A DNA stretch of 58,137 bases from an uncultured Campylobacter sp. Its GTDB lineage: Bacteria > Campylobacterota > Campylobacteria > Campylobacterales > Campylobacteraceae. Of this stretch, positions 31,561 through 40,258 are shown one piece after another. The position numbers were made by a program, and so were the translations under genes. The notes under the pieces were generated by a model. That model did not search any database. It had not been told where the DNA came from and was given only the letters and a program-made list of their open reading frames with translations. Position 1 is the stretch's first letter, and each line of letters starts with the position of its first letter. The DNA lies in contig NZ_CALIMS010000012.1 of the NCBI RefSeq assembly GCF_938045345.1, positions 1 to 58,137 of the forward strand, in the 5' to 3' direction.

Positions 31561-33099
31561 ATGAGAGCGTTAATCAGCGTTAGCGATAAAGAGGGCATTC
31601 TAGAATTTGCCAAAGGGCTGGAAAAACTCGGTTTTGAGATTTTAAGCACGGGCGGCACGCATAAATTGCTTTTGCAAAATGGCGTGAAAGCAGCGGAAGT
31701 GAGCGAATACTCGGGCTCGCCTGAGATGTTTGAGGGGCGGGTTAAGACCCTGCATCCAAAGATCCACGGCGGAATTTTGTATAAGCGAAACGACGCAAAT
31801 CACGCCAGTCAAGCCGCGCAGCACGGCATCGGCGGCATCGATCTCGTGTGCGTAAATTTATATCCTTTTAAAGCGACCGTAGCCCGCACCGACGATTTTT
31901 CTGAGATTATCGAAAATATCGACATCGGCGGCCCCGCGATGGTTCGAAGCGCGGCTAAGAATTTCGCAAGCGTCTATGTCGTCACTAGCCCGCTTGATTA
32001 CGGCGCGGTTTTGCAAAATTTAGCGAGCTCTGACGAGAGCGAGAAGCTGAAATTTAGGCAAAATTTGATGATAAAAGCTTATGAGCACACCGCAGCCTAC
32101 GACGCGATGATCGCAAACTATATGAACGAGCGCTTTAACGGCGGCTTCGGCGCGAAAAAATTTATCACGGGCAGCAAGGTCTTCGATACTCGCTACGGCG
32201 AAAATCCGCACCAAAAGGGCGCGCTGTACGAGTTCGAGGACTTTTTTAGCAACCATTTTAAGAGCCTAAAGGGCGAGGCGAGCTTTAACAATATGACCGA
32301 TATGCACGGCGCGCTGATGCTCGCTAGCAGCTTCGGGGAGGCGCCTGCGGTGGCGATCTGCAAGCACGCCAATCCGTGCGGCTTCGCCGTAAAGGGGAGC
32401 CTGCTTGAAAGCTACGTAGAGGCGCTAAAATGTGACCCCGTAAGCGCATACGGCGGCGTCGTGGCGATAAACGGCGTTTTGGACGAGGAGCTAGCAAATA
32501 AAATCAATGAAATTTTTGTCGAAGTTATCCTTGCCGCCCGCGTCACGCCCGCGGCGCTTGCGGTATTTGAAAAGAAAAAGCGTATTAAAATTTTCGAGCA
32601 GGGCGGGGAGTTTTTGATTCGCGAAAACGACAAATACGATTTTAAATTTATTGACGGCGGCTTTGTGTATCAGCAGCGCGACTACGTAGGCGCGGGCGAG
32701 GTCGCAAACGCTAGCTGCGTCACGGGGCGCGCGGCGAGCGAGAGCGAGCTTGACGATCTAAAAATCGCGTGGCAGATCGCCGCACTTACGAAGAGCAACT
32801 GCGTGGTTTACGTCAAAAATCGCGCGATGGTCGCGATCGGCATGGGTATGACGAGCCGCGTGGACGCCGCGCGTGCGGCAGTGGCAAAGGCGCGCGACGT
32901 GGGCGTCGATCTGAGCGGCTGCGCGCTTGCCAGCGAGGCGTTTTTCCCGTTTAAAGACAGCATCGAGATCGCCCATGCTGCGGGCGTCGCAGCGGTGGTG
33001 CAGCCGGGCGGCAGCATCCGCGACGATGAGGTGATCGCAAGCGCCGACGAGTTTGGCATGGCGATGTATTTTACGGGAGTGCGCCACTTTTTGCATTAA
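31561..33099 (+). CDS. purH: Bifunctional AICAR transformylase / IMP cyclohydrolase
   Basis: PurH performs the last two steps of purine synthesis. The N-terminal cyclohydrolase domain starts RALISVSDKEGILEFAKGL and has STGGTHKLL and EGRVKTLHPKIHGG. The transformylase part has YGENPHQKGALYE, then CKHANPCGFAVKG with the conserved Lys-His, and a C-terminal AAVVQPGGSIRDDEVI. The length of 512 residues is normal. AAAGGAG precedes the ATG. It follows lipoprotein D closely and may be co-transcribed with it, without an obvious functional link. Confidence 0.97.
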   Translation: MRALISVSDKEGILEFAKGLEKLGFEILSTGGTHKLLLQNGVKAAEVSEYSGSPEMFEGRVKTLHPKIHGGILYKRNDANHASQAAQHGIGGIDLVCVNLYPFKATVARTDDFSEIIENIDIGGPAMVRSAAKNFASVYVVTSPLDYGAVLQNLASSDESEKLKFRQNLMIKAYEHTAAYDAMIANYMNERFNGGFGAKKFITGSKVFDTRYGENPHQKGALYEFEDFFSNHFKSLKGEASFNNMTDMHGALMLASSFGEAPAVAICKHANPCGFAVKGSLLESYVEALKCDPVSAYGGVVAINGVLDEELANKINEIFVEVILAARVTPAALAVFEKKKRIKIFEQGGEFLIRENDKYDFKFIDGGFVYQQRDYVGAGEVANASCVTGRAASESELDDLKIAWQIAALTKSNCVVYVKNRAMVAIGMGMTSRVDAARAAVAKARDVGVDLSGCALASEAFFPFKDSIEIAHAAGVAAVVQPGGSIRDDEVIASADEFGMAMYFTGVRHFLH

Positions 33100-33230
33100 A
33101 TTTCGCTCGCCCGAGGTGGAGCGGATTTATTGCGCTCGCTTCGTAACTTTTTATGCCGTTGCAAATATTAAAAACCGCGCCGGAGCGGATCTCGTTGCTT
33201 ACTACGTAGCGGGCGCAGCGCGGACCCAGG

Positions 33231-33343
33231 TTGCGCTCCGATACGCGGCGAGCGTGATGCTTCGGACTACTTGCGTTTTGCCATACGGCTGTGCGACGAC
33301 GATTTAGCTGTGCGGTATATCGTTTTGTAACGGGCGCGGCGTG
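33231..33343 (+). repeat. Imperfect direct repeat of about 110 bp, copy 1
   Basis: Aligns with 33430-33541. Shared stretches include GAGCGTGATGC, TCGGACTACTTGCGTTTTGC and CATACGGCT, then GATTTAGCTG, with a few substitutions and a two-base indel. Confidence 0.75.
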
Positions 33344-33429
33344 GGTCTAATGCACGGTGCTTTGTTATGCGCCAGCGCGTAGCGGACCCGGCTACCTCCG
33401 CTACGCAGCCGTGCGCGATGTAAATTTGA

Positions 33430-33541
33430 CTGCGCTCTGATACGCGCCGAGCGTGATGCGAATCGGACTACTTGCGTTTTGCCATACGGCTCTGCGGCAC
33501 CGATTTAGCTGCGCAGCATACTGCTTCGTATCGATGCGGCG
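33430..33541 (+). repeat. Imperfect direct repeat of about 110 bp, copy 2
   Basis: Partner of 33231-33343, offset about 199 bases. The segment before each copy also shares GCGGACCC, so the duplicated unit may be longer and have decayed at its edges. Confidence 0.7.
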
Positions 33542-34041
33542 CAATCTAAATTTAATCACTCGCCGCTTTTAAATAGTCGCGAAAATTTTATCTTGCGGCG
33601 GCGGCGCGTAAATTTTAAATTTAATTTCGCAAAGCGTCTGACCTGCCGCATGTCCGCGTGGTTTAGTGTAAATTTATCGGTTCAAATTTAAGAGGGTCGC
33701 TCGGTTGCATTTTGCTAGGAATTTTAAAATTTACGCAAGTTCATGGGCTTAGTTGCGCCATAAATTTTAAAATTTAAGTAGAATAGCGCGGCGCACGCGG
33801 CTTGGGCGCATGTTTTATCACGACGCGCGATTTTGGCGCAGCCTTAGCACGGTTTTATTACAGTGCGCAACTTAACGTAAATTTTGCCGTAGCCTCTAAA
33901 TTTTGGCTCAAATTTTACCGCGCCACGCTCAAGCGTCTTTAAATTTCGCCGTTTGTGGCAAATGTCAAGCTCGGCAAAATTTCACTCTCATTTCATTTAC
34001 GGATTGTAAAATTGCGCAAAATTTAAAACGAAAGGATCAAA

Positions 34042-35106
34042 ATGAAAATTTTCAAAGCCTTAATCTGCCTCTTTGCTTTGGCGGCGGGTTATTTAGTCGC
34101 GCTAAATGCCGCAGGCGGCAGCGCGGCGGACGCAAATTTTAAAGTTAAAGGGGGCGGCATGAACGCAAACGTGAAAGAAATTTATCTAGCAGGCGGCTGC
34201 TTCTGGGGCATGGAGGCGTATTACAAACAGCTCGACGGTATAGTCGCGACGCAGGTAGGCTACGCCAACGGCAAGAGTGATAAGGCAAGCTACGAAGGGC
34301 TGCATAGCAGCGATCATGCTGAGACGCTACACTTAAAATACGACGCCAACGTCATCAGCGAGCCTGAAATTTTGGCGCATTATTTCCGCATCATCGATCC
34401 GTTCTCGATCGACAAGCAAGGTAACGACCGCGGTCGCCAGTATCGCACGGGCATCTACTACACCGACGAGGCGAGCGGCGAGATAGCGCGCTATTTCATA
34501 GCGGCGCAGCAGGCTAAATTTAAAGAAAAGATCGCCGTCGAAGTGGCGCCGCTAAAGAATTTCGTCCGCGCCGAGGAGTATCATCAGGACTACCTCGGCA
34601 AAAATCCCGGCGGATACTGCCACATCGATCTGCGCCTCGCTAAAAAGCCGCTTGAGGACGATGAGAAATTTAAAGTGCAAAGCAAGGAGGAGCTGAAGAA
34701 AAATTTAACCGAGCTTCAGTATCAAGTCACGCAGGAAAAGGCGACCGAGCGGCCGTTTTCGAGCGAATACGACAAGAATTATAAAAAGGGCATCTACATC
34801 GACATCGTGTCGAAAAAGCCGCTGTTTTCATCCACCGATAAATTTGACGCGGGCTGCGGCTGGCCGAGCTTTTCAAAGCCGATAACGACCGATGCGATCG
34901 CCTATGCGCAAGATGACAGCCACGGCATGCAGCGCGTCGAGGTCTCCAGCCGCGTAGGAGGCAGCCATTTAGGGCACGTCTTTGATGACGGACCGAGAGA
35001 GAAGGGCGGTATGAGATACTGCATCAACGGCGCGAGTTTGAAATTTATCCCGCTTGAGGAGATGGACGCGCTAGGCTACGGCGAGTATAAAATTTACGTG
35101 CAGTAA
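34042..35106 (+). CDS. msrAB: Exported fused methionine sulfoxide reductase MsrA-MsrB
   Basis: The 354-residue protein repairs both stereoisomers of oxidised methionine. It has an N-terminal signal-anchor (about residues 5-25), then MsrA with GGCFWGMEAYY (catalytic Cys about 53), EEYHQDYLGKNPGGYCHI, and MsrB with FDAGCGWPSFSKPI, VGGSHLGHVFDDGP and the catalytic RYCING. The two CxxC zinc motifs common in MsrB are absent, so it is a zinc-free form. It is probably periplasmic, protecting envelope proteins. It stands as a single gene with AAAGGATC upstream. Confidence 0.93.
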   Translation: MKIFKALICLFALAAGYLVALNAAGGSAADANFKVKGGGMNANVKEIYLAGGCFWGMEAYYKQLDGIVATQVGYANGKSDKASYEGLHSSDHAETLHLKYDANVISEPEILAHYFRIIDPFSIDKQGNDRGRQYRTGIYYTDEASGEIARYFIAAQQAKFKEKIAVEVAPLKNFVRAEEYHQDYLGKNPGGYCHIDLRLAKKPLEDDEKFKVQSKEELKKNLTELQYQVTQEKATERPFSSEYDKNYKKGIYIDIVSKKPLFSSTDKFDAGCGWPSFSKPITTDAIAYAQDDSHGMQRVEVSSRVGGSHLGHVFDDGPREKGGMRYCINGASLKFIPLEEMDALGYGEYKIYVQ

Positions 35107-35829
35107 CGCGGGCTAGGGCTTTGGCTCGGCGGTCGGTCGGTTAGTTTTTACGGCTCGGCTGCCGATCGGTTGTCGGTATATTGCTTCGGCAGTAGGTCAT
35201 TTTGTAACTCGGGCGCGCGCTTCTTTAGTCTGCGGCTACTGCTTTTGGCGGTCGGTCGGTTTTATACGGCTCTGCTATCGATAAATTCGGCGGCTAGACG
35301 ATCGATTTTCAATCGGTCGGTTGCCGATCGGTTTGGCCGGCGGATAGTTTAGTTTGCGGTCGAGCGGAAGCTTGACGATCGGCGGACGGCTTGGCGGTTT
35401 GATGATTTATCGGCGGATAAATTGGCTTGGCGGCTAATGATGGAATTTTAAAATTCCAAATACGATAAAAATTTAGCGGTAGTGGAATTTTAAAAATTTA
35501 TCGATACGGAATTTCATGTGGCGCGAGCCGCTAAATAAAAATGCGCGGACGCAGTCCGCCCCGCTAGCGTCGTCGGAGGTTGGGTGGGGTTTGGAGCGGG
35601 AAGGGGAGCGACCTCGCAATTCAAGCTCCCTTCCCGCCCTGATAGAAACGGAAATCACGGCATAAAATTCGCAAGTCGTGAATTTGGGGATAAAATTTTG
35701 AAATTTTATCTCTTAAAATATAATAAGTGTAGCATGCTTAGTAAGAGATGCGGCGTAAAATTTGAAATTCTGCAACGAAAACGGCGTCTATGCAATGCCC
35801 GTTCTGCATCCGCGTCGCAAATTTTAAAT
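35107..35829. other. Spacer of 723 bases with GGTCGGT-type repeats and a hairpin
   Basis: No gene is supported. Between about 35130 and 35345 the motif GGTCGGT recurs at least three times (including GCGGTCGGTCGG near 35130 and 35250 and AATCGGTCGG near 35310), with several GATCGGT variants. The later part is AT-rich and contains a hairpin at 35596-35637. Short frames here, such as 35170-35352, read as repeat translations. Confidence 0.6.
35596..35637. repeat. GC-rich inverted repeat
   Basis: Left arm GCGGGAAGGGGAGC (35596-35609) and right arm GCTCCCTTCCCGC (35625-35637) pair with one bulged G and a loop of 15 bases. No T run follows on either strand within a few bases, so a terminator is not clear. 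Confidence 0.55.
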
Positions 35830-36018
35830 TTAGGATAAAATTTTAATGGCTAGCCCCGCGCAAAATAGAAAAATCCCCGCATAGATCGCTAAAAACGGCG
35901 CGATTATCGCATAATGGATGATGAACTCGAAGAAATTGTAGATTATGTGCTTGCTTTTGGGCTCTTTAAATTTTAATTCTAGCGGCTCGTTCGAATCAAA
36001 CGGCGTGTTGGAGCGCAA
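35830..36018 (-). CDS. Small membrane protein, unknown, TTG start
   Basis: The 62-residue frame has a hydrophilic N-terminus (RSNTPFDSNEPLELKFKE) and one long hydrophobic C-terminal region (about 33-60). The only start is TTG at 36018, inside the preceding gene in another frame, with no strong ribosome binding site. The two frames might originally have been one gene split by a frameshift, since the first ends 23 bases after this one begins. No family recognised. Confidence 0.45.
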   Translation of the reverse strand: MRSNTPFDSNEPLELKFKEPKSKHIIYNFFEFIIHYAIIAPFLAIYAGIFLFCAGLAIKILS

Positions 36019-36157
36019 AATGTGCCTCGGTCCAGCGCACGAAGTCTATTTTATTGCGCTGCATATAGTCTTTGCCGATCCCGCATACGCCGTTATATAG
36101 CATGCCAAAGCCGCCGAAAAACAAAATGAGTCCGATGTCGATCAGCTTATCCGCCAT
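35996..36157 (-). CDS. 53-residue membrane protein, unknown
   Basis: A short ORF: MADKLIDIGLILFFGGFGML starts with a hydrophobic helix and continues YNGVCGIGKDYMQRN into a polar C-terminus ending LQHAV. AAGGAAAG lies upstream of the ATG. Its end overlaps the TTG start of the next small ORF by 23 bases. The product pair may be a two-piece membrane protein or a frameshift product. No family recognised. Confidence 0.5.
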   Translation of the reverse strand: MADKLIDIGLILFFGGFGMLYNGVCGIGKDYMQRNKIDFVRWTEAHFALQHAV

Positions 36158-36224
36158 AGCAATCTTTCCTTTGCTTTTTAAATTTAGAAATTTAGCCCGC
36201 CGTATTTGCTATATCGCCGTTTGC

Positions 36225-36848
36225 TTATTGAAATTCTAATTTTGCAGGATTGCACTCTTTATCGGCTTTGCAATCTTGCAATTTTTTGATGATTTTATTG
36301 AAATGTTCTTTATCATACGCTAGATCTCGCGTCATTGTCATATATTTTATTACCTCGTTTATATCTAAAGAGTAATAAAAATGGGTTATTGCACAGAGCA
36401 AACAAGAATCTCCTACCTTGCCTACCTCACAAGCTCTTATTAATCGTTTTAATCCAGTTTCAATCTTATTTGTTTTAACTAAAATTTCTCCGGACAAGCT
36501 GCATGCTAATAAATTTTCAATTTGATCTTTTTCAAAGCAGCGCTTATCCGCGATACTTAATAAGCTCTGACAAGCGCTATATTTTCCATCGCCGAAACCG
36601 CATTCCTTTATAAGTCGTGAAATTTCTAGTGAGTAAATTTTGTCACAATCATTGTAAATATGGGAAGTAACACAGCGACCGACCGCATTCGCGTATTCTC
36701 TTGCGGATAGCTTCAAAAACCCGTCGCTTAAAATTTTAACTCCCGCGGAATTTTGTACTTGCGCCTCGCTCGGCTCCGTATCTTGCATCGCAAAAGCAGC
36801 CCCGCTAAAACCGAGCCACAGCGCAAACGCCAAAAATACTCGCTTCAT
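36225..36848 (-). CDS. Exported Cys-rich protein (11 Cys), possibly Sel1/TPR-like
   Basis: A 207-residue protein with a signal peptide (VFLAFALWLGFSGAAFAM, cleavage near residue 20). The mature part has eleven Cys spaced at irregular 10-20-residue intervals (GRCVTSH, NDCDKIY, KECGFG, SACQSL, DKRCFE and so on), mostly in short amphipathic helices. This recalls the Cys-rich Hcp/Sel1-like solenoids of Helicobacter and Campylobacter, but no clear repeat register is visible. It is likely a periplasmic disulfide-bonded protein. It is isolated, with an AGGAGAG-type ribosome binding site upstream. Confidence 0.7.
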   Translation of the reverse strand: MKRVFLAFALWLGFSGAAFAMQDTEPSEAQVQNSAGVKILSDGFLKLSAREYANAVGRCVTSHIYNDCDKIYSLEISRLIKECGFGDGKYSACQSLLSIADKRCFEKDQIENLLACSLSGEILVKTNKIETGLKRLIRACEVGKVGDSCLLCAITHFYYSLDINEVIKYMTMTRDLAYDKEHFNKIIKKLQDCKADKECNPAKLEFQ

Positions 36849-37229
36849 TTTCTCTCCTTCATTTATTTCATTATTTGCTTATGATACCTAAAAAGCGATA
36901 AATTTTATTTATTTTGCGTGGGATTTGGGCTGCAAGGTCGTAAAATTTTTAATACATTTTAGAATCGTCTTGTGGGATTTTAAGTAGGTTAAATTTTAAA
37001 TTCCAAAATGCAATCCTTAAGCAAGTTAAATTTAGGCGCGATACACGATAAATTTAAGTAGATTAAAATTCTTGCACGTTGGAATTTAAGCGGAAAACTA
37101 GGCGTCGCGATCGGGCAAACGCAAAAATGCGAAAAATGCGAAGCTAAAATTTATCGCATGTCGAAATTTAAACCGCCTTTTGGCTAAATTTAAGCTAAAA
37201 ACGCTATAATCCCGTTTCTTTTATTTCGT
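36849..37229. other. Spacer of 381 bases before tRNA-Arg
   Basis: AT-rich with many AAATTTAAG-type words and no ORF of note. Near its end TATAAT lies at 37205-37210, 20 bases before the tRNA, and probably serves as the -10 element; no clear -35 is visible. Confidence 0.55.
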
Positions 37230-37306
37230 GCGCTCGTAGCTCAGCTGGATAGAGCATTTGATTGCGGTTCAAAAGGTCGGGGATTCGAATTCCTCCGGGC
37301 GCACCA
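37230..37306 (+). tRNA. tRNA-Arg, anticodon GCG
   Basis: A 77-base cloverleaf with encoded CCA. Acceptor GCGCTCG pairs with CGGGCGC, the D-stem is GCTC/GAGC, the anticodon stem TTTGA/TCAAA, loop TTGCGGT, and the T-arm GGGGA-TTCGAAT-TCCTC. The anticodon at positions 34-36 reads GCG, decoding CGC (and CGU by wobble). Most bacteria carry ACG here, read as inosine. The gene lies 54 bases before aguA. Confidence 0.9.
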
Positions 37307-37326
37307 TCTACAAATATTTTTTTCGC

Positions 37327-37332
37327 TATAAT
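37327..37332 (+). promoter_or_regulatory. -10 element for aguA
   Basis: TATAAT is placed 28 bases upstream of the aguA ATG, after the tRNA 3' end, so aguA-aguB may have a promoter separate from the tRNA. Confidence 0.5.
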
Positions 37333-37359
37333 CCGTGAAATTTCAATCTTGGAGCAAAA

Positions 37360-38352
37360 ATGAGAGCATTCGCCGAATGGGAGGAGCAAGAGGCGCTTTT
37401 GGTGTCTTTGCCGCACGCAGGTACTGACTGGGCGCCATATTTGAGCGAGATACGGGCGGCTTATCGCGACTTTATCGCCGCCGCAGCGAGGTTTGAGCCG
37501 GTCGTTGCGATCGCGCCGCGCCGCGAGGATTTTGAGCAAATTTGCGGCGGCTTAGCAAACACGAGCTTCGCGCAAATCGATACCGACGATACGTGGATTC
37601 GCGATTACGGAGCGATCGACTTAGAGGAGGGCGGCAAAATCACGGGGCTAAATTTTCGTTTCAATGCCTGGGGCGGCAAGTTCGCAAGCGCCAAGGACGA
37701 TGCGTTAAATTCTAAGCTTTACGCTGCGAGCGCTCGTCCGCTGCGAGACATGGATCTGATCTTAGAGGGCGGCAGTGTCGATTTTGATGGCGCGGGCACG
37801 ATGCTGACTACGAGCGCGTGTTTGCTAAACGAAAATCGCAACTCCTTAAGTAAGGCGGAGCTGGACGCGCGGCTGCGTGAAATTTTTGGCCTAAAAAAGA
37901 TAATCTGGCTAGAGCGCGGCTTCATAAAAGGCGACGATACCGACAGCCACGTCGATACTCTCGCGCGTTTTTTAAGCCCGCGCGTCGTGGCGATAAGCTC
38001 GTGCGACGATCCGAGCGATCTGCACTACGCGGAGCTTGGCGCGATGAAGGATGAAATTTCATCGCTCGGATACGACGTGATCGAACTGCCGATCCCGCGC
38101 GCGATCTTTTATCGGGGGCGCAGGCTGCCCGCGACTTACGCAAATTTCGTCTTTTTAAACGGCGCGCTCATCGCGCCTACCTACGCAGATCCCGCAGATC
38201 CGTACGATCCAAACCGCGCGGCGGACGAGCTGGCACTGTCGCGTCTGCGAGCGGCGTGCGCGGATCGCGAAGTAGTGGGAGTAAACGCGCGCGTTTTCAT
38301 CCGCCAAAACGGCTCGCTACACTGCTCGTGCATGAATAAATTTAAACTTTAA
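37360..38352 (+). CDS. aguA: Agmatine deiminase (peptidylarginine-deiminase family)
   Basis: The enzyme hydrolyses agmatine to N-carbamoylputrescine and ammonia. The 330-residue protein has the family's EWEEQEALLVSLPHAGTDW start, TDDTWIRDYGAI (active-site Asp), GGSVDFDGAGTML, DDTDSHVDTLARF with catalytic Asp-His, and the C-terminal nucleophile motif LHCSCMNKF. AguB follows after 20 bases, so the two encode agmatine to putrescine in sequence. GGAGC precedes the ATG. Confidence 0.93.
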   Translation: MRAFAEWEEQEALLVSLPHAGTDWAPYLSEIRAAYRDFIAAAARFEPVVAIAPRREDFEQICGGLANTSFAQIDTDDTWIRDYGAIDLEEGGKITGLNFRFNAWGGKFASAKDDALNSKLYAASARPLRDMDLILEGGSVDFDGAGTMLTTSACLLNENRNSLSKAELDARLREIFGLKKIIWLERGFIKGDDTDSHVDTLARFLSPRVVAISSCDDPSDLHYAELGAMKDEISSLGYDVIELPIPRAIFYRGRRLPATYANFVFLNGALIAPTYADPADPYDPNRAADELALSRLRAACADREVVGVNARVFIRQNGSLHCSCMNKFKL

Positions 38353-38372
38353 ATTTAGATCGAAGGGAAAAT

Positions 38373-39545
38373 ATGAAAATTCTAAAAGTTGGACTGATTT
38401 CGCATAAATTTGAAGGCACCAAGGCGCGCACGATAGCGCGTAGTATCGAGCTCATCGCGCGTGCAGCGGCGAATGGCGCGCAATTAATCGTTTTGCAAGA
38501 GCTTCATCAGACGCATTATTTTTGCCAGCGCGAAAATACCGAAAATTTCGACTATGCGCAGGATTTCGAGCGCGATTTGCGGCTGTGGAGCGAGGTAGCG
38601 AAGAGATTTGGCGTCGTGCTGGTAAGCTCGCTTTTCGAGCGCCGCGCCGCGGGGCTGTATCACAACACCGCCGTGGTCTTCGAGCGCGACGGCAGGATCG
38701 CCGGCAAGTACCGCAAGATGCATATCCCCGACGATCCGCAGTTTTACGAAAAATTTTATTTCACGCCGGGCGATCTGGGCTTTGAGCCCATAGATACGAG
38801 CATAGGGCGGCTCGGCGTGCTCGTGTGCTGGGATCAGTGGTATCCCGAGGCGGCGCGCGCGATGGCGCTACGCGGTGCCGAGCTGCTCATATATCCGACT
38901 GCGATCGGGTGGTTCGACGGCGACGACGAGGACGAAAAAGCGCGTCAGCTGGAGGCTTGGGTTGCGGTACAGCGCGGGCATGCAGTGGCAAACTCTCTAC
39001 CCGTAGTCGCCGTAAATCGCGTGGGCTTTGAAAGCGCCCCGCTTAGTGAGGTCTCGCCGGATGAAATTTTATTCGGTGGCGAAGCAAATTTAAATGTGCG
39101 CGATAAAATTTCGCGCTCCACGGATGCGAGCGGCGAGAGTAAAATTTTAAGTGAGGGCGGAATTTTATCCTTTAATAACGGTGCGCTAACGGATAGCGGC
39201 AAAATGGCGATCGGCGACGAAATTTTGCCCGCGAAGGATGAGGCGGCGCGAGAGAATTTAAAAATTTCGATAGAGATCAAATTTAACGGCGAAACTTTAG
39301 AGGTGCTGCCGAATAAACAGCGCGTAGACCAGCTTGCCAGCGAAGAGGGGATTAGATTTTGGGGCAATAGCTTTGTTTTTGGCGCGCAGGGCGAGCAACT
39401 GTTTCGCGCAAACAGCACCGACGAGCTATGCGAAGTCGTAACCATCGATATGCAAAGATGCGAAAACGTGCGCCGCTGGTGGCCGTTTTTGCGCGATAGA
39501 CGCGTAGAAAACTATGAAATTTTGACTAAGCGATACGGGCTGTAG
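38373..39545 (+). CDS. aguB: N-carbamoylputrescine amidase (nitrilase superfamily) with a 110-residue insertion
   Basis: This carbon-nitrogen hydrolase converts N-carbamoylputrescine to putrescine. Catalytic Glu is in LQELHQTHYFCQ, Lys in RKMHIPDDPQFYEKF, and the nucleophile Cys in GVLVCWDQWYPEAAR. The protein has 390 residues against about 290 for the family. The excess lies at about residues 215-325, between VVAVNRVGFE and EGIRFWGNSFVFG, segments that are normally adjacent. The insertion is rich in Glu, Ser, Asn and Leu and coded by GAAATTTTA-type words. Core motifs are intact, so activity is expected. GAAGGG precedes the start. Confidence 0.92.
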   Translation: MKILKVGLISHKFEGTKARTIARSIELIARAAANGAQLIVLQELHQTHYFCQRENTENFDYAQDFERDLRLWSEVAKRFGVVLVSSLFERRAAGLYHNTAVVFERDGRIAGKYRKMHIPDDPQFYEKFYFTPGDLGFEPIDTSIGRLGVLVCWDQWYPEAARAMALRGAELLIYPTAIGWFDGDDEDEKARQLEAWVAVQRGHAVANSLPVVAVNRVGFESAPLSEVSPDEILFGGEANLNVRDKISRSTDASGESKILSEGGILSFNNGALTDSGKMAIGDEILPAKDEAARENLKISIEIKFNGETLEVLPNKQRVDQLASEEGIRFWGNSFVFGAQGEQLFRANSTDELCEVVTIDMQRCENVRRWWPFLRDRRVENYEILTKRYGL

Positions 39546-39736
39546 CTCCTGTATCTCGAATAGCCATATAGTTTATCGGGTGCGCATGAGAATGAAAGCG
39601 AATAATTTTATGATATCAATGTGTAGAAGCGCCGATAAAATACATTATATAAGCCGAATGGATTTAAAATTTTGATTTTACAATGCCCGCAAAATCGAGC
39701 TTTGTAAATAAATTGTAAAAAATTTGCTAAAAACTA

Positions 39737-39765
39737 TTGACAATTTTTAAATTTTTCTCTATAAT
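39737..39765 (+). promoter_or_regulatory. Perfect consensus sigma-70 promoter of the pilin gene
   Basis: TTGACA (39737-39742), exactly 17 bases, and TATAAT (39760-39765). This is the textbook optimum and very rare in Campylobacter, where -35 elements are usually degenerate. Transcription would begin near 39772, giving a leader of about 50 bases ending in AAGGAG. Confidence 0.85.
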
Positions 39766-39820
39766 TCCGCCAAGTTTCGCATATAGGTATGCGGGATGAA
39801 TTTTATTTAAGGAGTAAACC

Positions 39821-40234
39821 ATGAAAAAAGGTTTTACTATGATCGAGTTGATCTTCGTTATCGTTATTTTAGGTATTTTGGCAGCTGTTGCTATTCCAAG
39901 ACTTGCAGCTACACGTGATGATGCTGAGGTTTCTAAGGCAGCTTCTAACATTCAGACTATGGTAACAGATTTAGGTGCATATTATACATCTCAAGGAAAT
40001 TTCTCTTCTACTGTTAGCACTATGACAAATGTTGCCAATCCAGTAAAAGTTAAATCACTAGCTTGCTTTGAGGCTCACCCTGCTACTGTTGGTAATGATA
40101 CAATATCTGTAACTGTTACTGCAACTGGTTTATGTGGTCAGGTATGGAGTATGCCAGGTTTATCGCAAATTAACACTAGAATTAGTGCAGATCATGGTCT
40201 AAAATTTGGTGGTAAAAACGTTAACTATAACTAA
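39821..40234 (+). CDS. Type IV pilin / pseudopilin-like protein
   Basis: A 137-residue prepilin: MKKG-FTMIELIFVIVILGI, with cleavage after Gly4, Phe1 of the mature chain, Glu5 and a 20-residue hydrophobic helix. It continues AVAIPRLAATRDDAEVSKA, and the globular part holds two Cys (82 and 105) that probably form a disulfide. Codon use favours AT-ending codons (GCT, ACT, GTT), unlike neighbouring genes. It has a perfect promoter, a strong AAGGAG site and its own terminator, so high, single-gene expression is likely. No other pilus or secretion gene is nearby. It could serve competence, secretion or surface attachment. Confidence 0.88.
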   Translation: MKKGFTMIELIFVIVILGILAAVAIPRLAATRDDAEVSKAASNIQTMVTDLGAYYTSQGNFSSTVSTMTNVANPVKVKSLACFEAHPATVGNDTISVTVTATGLCGQVWSMPGLSQINTRISADHGLKFGGKNVNYN

Positions 40235-40258
40235 TATTTTAGTGTAGATATAGTTTTA

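Larger units (their letters stand above)
33100..34041. other. Gene-free spacer of 942 bases with an internal repeat
   Basis: No convincing gene. The first part, to about 33545, is GC-rich with decayed-looking sequence and a repeated block (33231-33343 and 33430-33541). The second part, from about 33550, is AT-rich with AAATTTTAAAATTT words and holds the MsrAB promoter region. Short frames such as 33053-33307 lack a ribosome binding site and overlap the purH end. Confidence 0.6.

Noticed and set aside
33053..33307. 84-codon frame after purH
   Set aside because: It starts inside purH in another frame and reads through the GC-rich spacer repeat; no ribosome binding site or domain.
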